Below are positions 55,915 through 64,000 of a DNA stretch of 64,000 nucleotides, one piece after another. A model generated the notes under the pieces. The model saw only the letters and a program-made list of their open reading frames with translations, ran no database searches and was not told the origin of the DNA. The translations under genes were made by a program, and so were the position numbers. Each line of letters opens with the position of its first letter. Position 1 is the first letter of the stretch. Origin of the DNA: Arenicola marina (Eukaryota; Annelida; Polychaeta; Arenicolidae); contig OZ025257.1 of NCBI GenBank assembly GCA_964019135.1, positions 21,870,352 through 21,934,351 on the forward strand. The letters run 5' to 3'.

Positions 55915-56400
55915 GCCGCCACGATAGCTCAGTGGGTTAGAGCGCTCGCATTGAAATGAAATGTTGGTGCTTTAGGCCACTTTTGTGCACATACTGGCTA
56001 AATTGGGTCAAGGAACCTCCCGGGACGATGAAGGAATGAAACATGCTCCAGATTAGGTGCCCGAGCCCGGATTCGAACCCAGGACCTATTGATCTGCGTT
56101 CTAGTGCGCTAACCACTACACCAGGGAGGTCCCCCGCTCGCATTGAGTGCTCTGGCCACCTGAGAGCCTAACGGCACGTGGATCGGTGGTTCGAGCCCCG
56201 CTGTGGCCATGTCTTTGTGGTCGCAGGATAGATTCCAGGTCCTTCGCAAAGAGTAGGAGGGATACTCCCGGGGACATGGCTCCAATCTCCCTTCCTTCTC
56301 CCATTGACGCGATGACCAAAAGTTGTCATTACGTCCTGAATATACAACCAAGCCATCCAGCCGTGGTGACAGTTTTATCATAACGCTCATCAGACATGAT
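55915..56400 (+). mobile_element. tRNA-derived SINE interrupted by a second SINE
   Basis: The head GCCGCCACGATAGCTCAGTG with GGTTAGAGCGCTCGCATTGA carries an A box. After the insertion at 55955-56134 the element resumes at GTGCTCTGGCCACC, followed by the B box GGTTCGAGCCCCGCTG (near 56189). The tRNA-unrelated body extends to roughly 56400; the 3' end is uncertain. The same head occurs as a fragment at 14630 and 23478. Confidence 0.75.
55955..56134 (-). mobile_element. Inserted tRNA-derived SINE with 12-bp target duplication
   Basis: On - it reads GACCTCCCTGGTGTAGTGGT then TAGCGCAC (A box), followed by CTGGGTTCGAATCCGGGCTC (B box), a short body and an ATTTCATTTCA-like tail. It is flanked by direct repeats CGCTCGCATTGA at 55943-55954 and 56135-56146. 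These belong to the host SINE, so the insertion is later than the host element. Confidence 0.8.
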
Positions 56401-56404
56401 AGTA

Positions 56405-57540
56405 AATGTAGGAGCCGGCGGACGCCGCACCCCCGAAATATGTTCTCGAATAACTTCCTTTTCACAAAATCCGCGGGATTAACAAAAAAGACTCGCAGTC
56501 CTTTCAGCGTCTTTTTTGAAAACGTGTTGAATTTTGCAAAATTATCTAAAATTCTTCAAAACAAAAATATAGTTTATTAGCTTTTTGCACATGTATGTAC
56601 ATACAGCTTCTGCAGCTGGCTATGCCGGTTTCTCGTTATTTGGAAGAGGAACATACTTTTTACATGTTGTGGCATAAACGGTTTGTTGAACGGTTACCTT
56701 CGGAACACCATCAGATGTTAACTTTCAGATACCAAATAGGTCATCATGCAGTACCTATTAAAGCTGTGAAAATAAAACTCACTTAAAACCAAGACACATC
56801 ATAACGGAAGGCCTTATAGGTTTTTCCGATAGTTTTTATAGGCTGCAGGGAAAGGACAGTGGGTGTTATGGTTCTGCCTGGATGAAGCTATGCGGCCGGG
56901 ATTTGTCCGCATTGGTGTGTGAAGGACGAAGAACAGTTACTCAGGTATACATAGCACATCATCAAGCAAATAGTTTTATTTTTTACATAAATAATCAAAA
57001 TTTCGTCTGGTACAAGTAAAACCATTACCGGTCATAAATTGTCACGAAATAGATCCGCGGCTAACCTACGGGTCTCCAGTTCTCTAGGTGTTTATTTCAG
57101 TAATGTGCGCATTGGATATTTCTATTCAAATGGTACAGGTGGTGAATTGTGTAACAAAATAGAGACCTGCGAAAGAATAAAATAGTTCTCCTTCGTAAGA
57201 AAGTACAGCCTGTGAGCTACAAATAACGCATATTTCGTCAGTAACATTCTAGTACAGTCAGTACTACGATAATCATACTGAAAGACGCTCTGTGTGGACT
57301 GTCGGATGTGAGGTCAAAGCTTATGCAATATACATTATGAGACCAGTCATTATTATATCGTCATGGGAACAACTATTAATTTATCATTAACTTTATCTAA
57401 GCTGTTCACAGACCATACAAACAGTCCATGGCTTCTAACGAATAGCCAACAGTGCAACGGAGACCTTGTAGAAAAGGCGGTTGAAATCAGCCATCGCGAA
57501 CGCTATCAAACTTAACTAAAGTCACTCATACAGCAATACC
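56405..57540. other. Intergenic DNA between convergent KIAA1143 and CHMP4
   Basis: This is AT-rich non-coding DNA. A TTTATT near 57090 (AATAAA on -) could be the CHMP4 poly(A) signal, which would give that gene a 3' UTR of about 1.7 kb. I see no coding exon. Confidence 0.4.
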
Positions 57541-57546
57541 TTCCCT

Positions 57547-57630
57547 GGTAACTTTCAAACTGTTTTTTACATTACATAAAAGATGTGTTCTTATACATCA
57601 TCTCTATTAAAAAACAGTTTGAAAGTTACC
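57547..57630. repeat. Perfect 23-bp inverted repeat, possibly in the CHMP4 3' UTR
   Basis: GGTAACTTTCAAACTGTTTTTTA (57547-57569, beginning GGTAACTTTCAAACTG) is exactly complementary to 57608-57630 (ending TTTGAAAGTTACC). Weaker complementarity extends outward (CATACAGCAAT at 57526 against ATTGCTGTATG at 57681). It is probably a small foldback MITE or a structured 3' UTR element. Confidence 0.75.
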
Positions 57631-57699
57631 AAGAATAACAATATCTTCAGGACGTTTGAACATCATAATAGAAGTGGAAAATTGCTGTATGAGCAGCTT

Positions 57700-58768
57700 T
57701 AAAGTATTTCACACGAGTCTTTAACAATTGCCGAGTTAGCAGAATATGTCACCATGATACGATACTTTTCCTAAGCAAGGGTTCAACGAGTGTGGTGAAG
57801 ACGTAAGTAGTTTTAGTACAGTAACACCGGTAAGCTGACGCAACAATCCTGCAATGGCCACACTGTATTACGCGGGATAGGTTCATCGCCACTAATGGAT
57901 AAAAAGGGTAGTAGTTCCCGTTAAAACACGGTGCAGTGAATGGCCTACTGCTAAGGGTGTGATTGCCATCTAGTTCACACCGTTACATACTTTGTATTCT
58001 GAAAATCATTTCCAGATAAGGAGTACCGGTAATTTCCCCCGCCCCCACCCCCAACATACAAAACGTCGTACGTTTTTACATCATTCAGGCTTGCTTCGTA
58101 CAGTCATGGTACGATAACGACTGTACCACCCTTGCGATACGCTATAGAAAGCTATCGCCAAGACCAGGGGAGTAAATAATTGGCCTCACCGAAAAAAAGA
58201 AATACCGTTATACGCTGTTTTTAAACAAGACCATGCTTCAAAACACACTTGCTTCCAAATTCATTTGACATGACTCAATGGATATGCTACACAGATGCAC
58301 AGTAAAAGAAAGTCTTATATCAAGTAATGGTACCAAACCACCTGCGAGCCTAACGCATATTGAAAGCAATTGCCTTTTCATAATGTTACGTCTCGACAGT
58401 GATGCCCTATCCGGTACATAGGATCTCCGTGCATTCCTTACCTGCACTCCGTTCCATATGGCCTCGACTACGTGTGATATATTAAACTTGCCCTTTCCAT
58501 CCTGCCCGATATATCAAAGCAGATAGTCCAGACAGATTAGTCGCCTAACGTTGCCAACTCGTTAGGCTAGTAAATGATCTCATGTCCTGAATAATCGCTG
58601 TGCTATCAGCGCAAGACGCTCCACACCGTCTACCAGTGACTTTACGTCCGTGGGGAAGGAAGAGGGATGAACGTATAGACTGTGTGACATTAGCTGTACA
58701 CTATGTACACCGACTGTGTTGCCCCGCCGGCCTCTCCCTCTCTCTCTCTCTCTGTCTGGCGATGATCT
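57700..58768. other. Probable CHMP4 3' UTR and flank
   Basis: The stretch lies directly downstream of the CHMP4 stop on -. A (CT)n microsatellite at 58736-58754 sits just after the stop codon. No other gene is seen. Confidence 0.4.
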
Positions 58769-61700
58769 CTATGAAGCCCACGCTTCCAGCTCCCGCATAT
58801 CATCGTCGTCGTTGGTGACTTTGGCTGAAGACAACAAGACAAATAGGTTCATAACGTGATAAAGGAATAATGCAATTATTATAACTAATACGTCCTGGTC
58901 CAGGTCAGGTCCTAGGCAAAAATACGTCAAAAATCAAATATCTTAATATATAATATGAACACATTCAAAGATAATTGGATTTAGATTTTAAGCCATATAA
59001 ATTCTTTTCATATGCCGAGCCAATACACTGAAACTATTCGTGTTTCAAGGCTATAGAAGAACAGTCAAGAAATCATCACATTCTTCGATAAAATCACTAT
59101 CAGAAATTATGAATGGTATATTTCATTTACCGGTATGTATGCAAGTAGTACCGATAGGAACATTTGATTGGGACTAAAGGGCAATTTCGGCTTTTAGGGC
59201 TCTATATTGCCACATCGCCGTCCGGCATTAATACGCACATAACGCAATCATATGACAAATATTTATCATTGTCTCAGCAATATATTTGAGTATCATAGAT
59301 GTTAGATAACACAAAAAAAACTGTTCTAGTTGCATTATTACACACATACAAATTAAGGAATTCAACTAAACATCCATATGCAGAATTGAGAAAAATCTGG
59401 TTTGCCCTAGAAGCAGTAGCCTAATTTAATGCGTTCTCACAATCTGATTTCACTCAAATGAACGTTTCACCCTTCCCTGAGACTTGATAGGAAACATAGT
59501 TGTACAGGCAACGGGTTACCTCGACTAGAGCTGGCCGGTTCAGCAGTTGGCACAGACGGAAGCTGGTCGGCAGCAGGCCCTCCGACTTCCAGCAGCTGCT
59601 CATCGAGAGACTCTTGCTCAAGTTCTGCCAGCTCGTCCAACAAATCATCCTGTAAAGAGTGCAATCATTTGAAGTAACCAATCTTCCTTTCTACTTCAGC
59701 GATTTGAAGGTTTCACGGTTATGAAATGAAACGATTCTTGTTTTATGCAAACGATGCCTAAATCCCTAATCACTGGTGGATGAAGTACAGATGGAAGCAT
59801 TGGAAAGTAAGTTCACAAGTGTTGGAGCCCTTGTACGCCCCTGAGCCTGTACGTTCGAACGGTGGGGGCCAAATATTTTGCCCCACTTCATGCTTATGTC
59901 CTATTCTAGGGCGCATTTTTTGGTCCCAATAGTTATGAACCTATGGACCAAGGTCACGCTGCTATCTTGTGCCATCATCCCCGCCTCCAACAAGCTCCTC
60001 AGTGGCAAATATCTTTCTATGCCAACATTCTATGTAAATGACATGATAGGCAAATACATTACTATAGATAATAATAATCTCTGCAACTAGAAGATCGGTT
60101 TCATGATAAAAGCATGATTATCTTTGACACTTACCTCATCGATATCTTGGCCGAAACCCACGGGGTTGGAAATGGCTTCAGATATCTCATTGGCCACCTC
60201 TTGTTGATCTGCTATGTCATCCATCAGATTGTGAACGTCATCCACATCCCTGCGATATAAAACCAGCCATAGCAATGAATAGTTATATCAAAGCTGCACC
60301 AGTCAAACTCTTTTACATGCAACTCTTCAAGGTGCTTAACCTTCCATTTAAGCGTCTAACTTTAATGAGCATAATCTTGTACTTCTTAATAGTGACTGCA
60401 ACAAGTGTTATTTAGCAATGCCGAATAGTGACGAGTGACTGCACTATATCAGTGGGCTATTGATGTTGTGTGTCACCCATGATTCTGTATGGAGTGGTGA
60501 TCCAAAGATTAGATAAGTGTTCATGAAAACTAAGGATATGCTGACCATGCTGAAAGGTTGCTGATGTGAAATATTTCCTCGATAAAAGTATTTTTGTTTT
60601 ATTTTAGAACTGTTACTTACATGTTCTTATGAGCAGCCTTCAAAGCCTTTGCTGCAGCACCCATTACATTTAGCACCTCTGTGTTAGTGCTTGCATTTTC
60701 CAAGGCCTCTCGTTGAAACTCAATCGTTGATAAGGTGCCATCAATCTGTGTTAGTTGTTTTTCATATCGTTTCTTCCTCTTCAAGGCTTGCAGAGCAGCT
60801 GAAAATCAACATTACACATACTGCTATCACTGTACTTTCCAAACCCTTGGTTCAACTAAACATTAGAGCCTAAAAGTGTAGCACTGGTCTTAAACTTATG
60901 CTGTGAAATCTATGCATAATGAAAGCCATGAAGTTGTGTCATTCCATTGTCATGTGTGACAATTTTGCAAGGAGTGTTAGATATCAGTACATTTTCATGT
61001 ATGTGGTTCTAAGACTGACTAGTCCTGGTCTGAGGCCAGCGGTCTGAGGCAAGCGGTCTGAGGACAGCCCCCTCGGAAAGAGGGGGGACTGTGTAGCATC
61101 AGTCAAACCATTCCTATTAGCCTCGGCTAGAAGGATCACCCCTTTAGACGAAGAGGTAGAGTGGTTGACTTGAGATCGGGAGATTGTGAGTTTGACCCCC
61201 GCTGGGGACCAAACCGGCCCCTGCCGTTTCTTATATATGAAAGAGCCTTAAGACTTATTTAGAGACCAGCCCTCAATTGCTTGGTGGAGATAGATGAGAT
61301 ATGATGGTGTGTGCAGGGTGTGATATAAATATAATAGAGGGGTCATCAGGGCTGAAGGTAAAAGGTATGGCCAAAATCCATATAAGGTCATGGTATTCAG
61401 CTATAATAGGGCTGATGGCAAGAGGAGAGGTATAGTTGTATTCAGGGTGGAAGGTAAGAGGTTTTGCCACAAGAGGTAAAAAGGGAGCTAAGAAATATGG
61501 CTGGGTAGGGTTGAAGACATGCAGCATAGAAGTAATAGTAAGCATGCACAGAATAAAAATGTTTATCCCTTGACATGACAACTTGAGCAAGTTGATCTTC
61601 CCTTTCCCCCTCTATACACTGCTACAATCTCCTACTGTTACAGTTAACTATTATTTCCAATTTGGTGGAGAAGGGTTCCATCATAGCTGTAAGTAAATAA

Positions 61701-63719
61701 TACTTCCAAGCAGGCTTTGCAGTCTATGAATATACAGCAAGGGAGAAGTTGTTACATCTTCTGTCAAAAGATTGTATTCATACTGGATGGAGGTGATATG
61801 TACTCAACAATGGCAGCCATCTCTTTCTCATGTAGTCGCCACAGGTTAGAGCTAATTCTGTGATGAGGCAATGTGTAACTTTACTTCTCGCCTCAAACAT
61901 TGACATTGTTGCATAGATGCCGCTTGTACATTATGGGAAGGCATGCCTCATCGCTTTCCACAGATCTTGAAGATTTGGCAAGTTTTGTAGCCTTTCCAAG
62001 CTGAGGTTTGGATGGCAAGTCCAGCTATCAGTCGGTTTTCAGCTAGAACACAAAAGTTATGGCAGCCATGGCCCCTCGCTTATGTACAGGTACAACATGG
62101 TTCAGGTGAACATGGGATAGCTAGAATGGGTCATTCTCCTTTATCCACATGAGAGCAACCAAAGGTATGGCCGACAGTTTCACTCCTTATCCACAAGTAC
62201 CCTATCAAGACTTTACCTAGCCCTGGTACAAGCCTCTCTTACCACGCCCGTAAACGGAGCAAGGGTGAGAGCCATGCCGCTGACATGGCCCAAAACAAGA
62301 AATCGCGGACCGGTGGCTCAAGTTGAAGTTCATAACAGAATAATTATGTGTCCTCTCTCGCTTCGTTTTGAATGCTCCGCCACTCGCCGGACGTCAACAA
62401 ACGCCGCCTGGCAGCGAGTGCTCACGCTAAGTTTGTTGACTTCCGGCGAGCGGCGGAGCATTCAAAGCGAAGCGAGAGAGGACATAAATCGCCTGGATTA
62501 CAAGAAAATACACTACCGACCAAAGAAATAACTGTCCGACGAAAGTCATGAAAGCTTCAGGAATCTAATGGAGCAACTTGACGGATAGGTACGCGATTTC
62601 TTGTTTTCGGCCGTGTCAGCGGTATGGCTCTCACCCTTGCTGTTTACGGGCGTGGTAAGAGAGGCATGTACCAGGGCTAGACTTTACCATGGCACACCAG
62701 CCCATTTTGCCACCTTCAGATCTGTTTTGTAAAACAGTCTATTTCTGCCTACCAGTACTGGTTGTATATTCAGGGCACTTTAACCAATTCTGGTCATATC
62801 GTGTCAATTGGAGAAGGAAGAGTAGAAGAGCAGAGCCATATCACTAGGATAACCATTTGTGAAAGAAGGACATGAGACCTTTATCCTCCAATCACACAGG
62901 GATGACTATAACAGGGCTCAAACCACCGCCACTGACCTGCTGACAGTGACACTGTCACCCCCCCCCCCCCCCCCCACTACCACTACCTATGCCAACTCTT
63001 GCCCAGGCTTCACCAACCAGCCAGCCATGTCGGCACGGCCAGTAATTCTCCACCCCCCACCCCCTCCCCTCCCCTCCCGTCATACCCCACGCCGACACCT
63101 CGCACCCTGGCTGGCACCCACAGGCGCAAGATTTTGGTTCGCCGACGAGACTGCCGCAGGCCGCAAATGGCGATATTGGTCATTTGAATAACAGCCCTCA
63201 ACAGAAGTGGATATATCTCGGTCAAATGGATACTAAATAAGTTGGATTTTCGTGTACGGCATGCAAACAAGTAACTCTTTCAGCTCACATCAATTATATA
63301 TGTGTACCTCCCACCATATCTGCCCTAAAAGTACGTCCTCAAGAGTTCCATCTACTTTCTCACTTCCTCAGACCTCAGTTTGACTTCCTCGTTTTTAAAC
63401 TTTTAGTCCATGCCATATTAGCGGTCGTTATCCACTGTCAGTCTGTCAAGACATTTTTGGACACTCATTTATTCGACAACAAACTTTGATTAAACAACAA
63501 GCTTATAAGTGCACACTATTTCAATCCTGACAATTTACCTCGCTTATTTTTCGTCCCATGTTTTCGTGCAACTGCAATCTCGCCATCTATTTTCTTTTCA
63601 AGAAAATCAGACTTCTTTTGAAGCATTTCCTCAACTTCTCTGAGTCGCTGAATGGCCTCTTGAGGCGAAGGAGCCTTTTCGCCCTTCTTTCCTCCGAATA
63701 GTTTAGCTAGCAAACTCAT
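58769..63719 (-). CDS. CHMP4: CHMP4 (Snf7/VPS32), ESCRT-III core subunit, five coding exons
   Basis: Exons on -: 63719-63539 (phase 1), 60798-60621 (phase 2), 60249-60135 (phase 0), 59649-59520 (phase 1) and 58824-58769 (TAG stop). All junctions are GT-AG. They give 219 residues, close to human CHMP4B (224). Recognisable blocks are MSLLAKLFGGKKGEKAPSPQ, EAIQRLREVEEML, ARKHGTKNKR, ALKRKKRYEKQL, IEFQREALENA, DDIADQQEVANEIS, NPVGFGQD, DELAELEQESLDEQLLEV and the C-terminal helix DDDMRELEAWAS, the site used by ALIX/Bro1 proteins. The basic N-terminal helices polymerise on membranes; the acidic C-terminal half is autoinhibitory. By family knowledge the protein forms filaments for multivesicular body formation, abscission and membrane repair. 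Intron 1 holds a tRNA-like fragment and a 462-bp MITE. Confidence 0.97.
61136..61212 (+). mobile_element. tRNA-like SINE head fragment
   Basis: TTTAGACGAAGAGGTAGAGTGG is A-box-like and GAGTTTGACCCCCGC is a degenerate B box about 45 bases later. No intact cloverleaf is present, so I call a decayed SINE head in CHMP4 intron 1. Confidence 0.4.
62218..62679. mobile_element. 462-bp foldback MITE, Mutator-like, with 9-bp target duplication
   Basis: The ends TAGCCCTGGTACA and TGTACCAGGGCTA begin inverted repeats of about 88 bp with few mismatches (including CTCTTACCACGCCCGTAAAC). The flanks are direct repeats GACTTTACC at 62209-62217 and 62680-62688. A second, inner inverted repeat (about 62350-62400 against 62432-62483, with GAATGCTCCGCC) sits between the arms. 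Long TIRs with a 9-bp duplication are typical of Mutator-like elements. There is no transposase. It lies in CHMP4 intron 1. Confidence 0.85.
62958..62975 (+). repeat. Poly-C run and C-rich flank
   Basis: The run of about 17 C is followed by (CTAC)-like repeats and C/T-rich DNA to 63090. The proline-rich frames here are artefacts. Confidence 0.85.
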
Positions 63720-63910
63720 TTCCTAGCTGTCCTTGGCTGCGGTAAATCTATCAGTTATATCGTTATTCTCTATTATTGAGAAACAGCTCCGAGTATCAGT
63801 TGTGTTTATAGGACAAGTCTCTTCGTCCGAGGACTATGACGTGATTTCCGTATGCGCGTGAATCATCGCACTTAAATATCTACTCATTCGTGATTGGTTG
63901 AAAAGCAACT
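63720..63910 (-). promoter_or_regulatory. CHMP4 5' UTR and promoter region
   Basis: Upstream of the CHMP4 ATG on - there is a CCAAT box (ATTGG on + at 63893-63897) and a near-CRE (TGACGTGA, 63837-63844). No TATA box is evident. The spacing suggests transcription starting roughly 63740-63830, but the start cannot be fixed from sequence. Confidence 0.45.
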
Positions 63911-64000
63911 CCACCCTGCCGTCGTGCACGGGTCGTTATGATGCAGTCTCGTTTCGGTATGATAAACTAGAACCGCAACAGCCGCATTGTCCAAAGTGGA

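Noticed and set aside
56041..56134. A tRNA gene on - inside the nested SINE
   Set aside because: A and B boxes are good, but the sequence continues into a SINE body and is bracketed by a target-site duplication, so it is a retroposon head.
62265..62531. An 88-codon frame in the MITE
   Set aside because: It is a read-through of inverted-repeat arms with no transposase motif.

Overview
This is eukaryotic, animal-type DNA: genes split by GT-AG introns, long AT-rich non-coding stretches, many tandem arrays, tRNA-derived SINEs and short inverted-repeat elements. A neuropeptide Y/F precursor ending in GRPRF-G-KR points to a lophotrochozoan (mollusc, annelid, brachiopod or relative); the species cannot be fixed from this window.

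Four protein-coding genes are supported. (1) A neuropeptide F (NPF/NPY family) precursor on +, with coding exons at 18320-18543, 25573-25719 and 27027-27030; a second identical copy of the first coding exon lies at 7487-7710. (2) A single-exon 1177-residue C2H2 zinc-finger protein on - (36153-39686), most like the MEP-1 family of chromatin proteins. (3) The KIAA1143/DUF4604 homologue on + (51919-55011, three coding exons, 156 residues). (4) CHMP4/Snf7, the ESCRT-III polymerising subunit, on - (58769-63719, five coding exons, 219 residues). I assembled the exon structures by hand from reading frame, splice sites and conserved protein sequence. The genes share no evident pathway.

Layout: 1-4960 is non-coding with pyrimidine-rich tracts and a possible CRE/TATA promoter near 483-598. 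4962-15469 and 15670-24317 are two near-identical copies of one segment, separated by exactly 200 N. Each holds a 43-bp minisatellite, the NPF signal/mature exon and a very long 44-bp minisatellite. Contig 1 ends and contig 2 begins inside the same sequence, so the simplest reading is two unmerged alleles, not a true tandem duplication. 24318-27570 holds the unique 3' half of NPF. 27640-36150 is repeat-rich and gene-poor. 36153-39726 is the zinc-finger gene, with a CpG-rich promoter candidate near 42.1-42.35 kb. 42.4-49.1 kb is AT-rich with no gene I can support. 49.16-49.28 kb is another promoter-like cluster. 51.9-55.0 kb is KIAA1143 and 58.8-64.0 kb is CHMP4 with its promoter.

The most informative non-gene content is mobile: a three-copy MITE family with TA target sites, a 462-bp Mutator-like foldback MITE and a 34-bp palindrome with the same tip, a SINE inserted into another SINE with a 12-bp target duplication, and a long-TIR element in a KIAA1143 intron. 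No bacterial, viral or CRISPR-type system is present.
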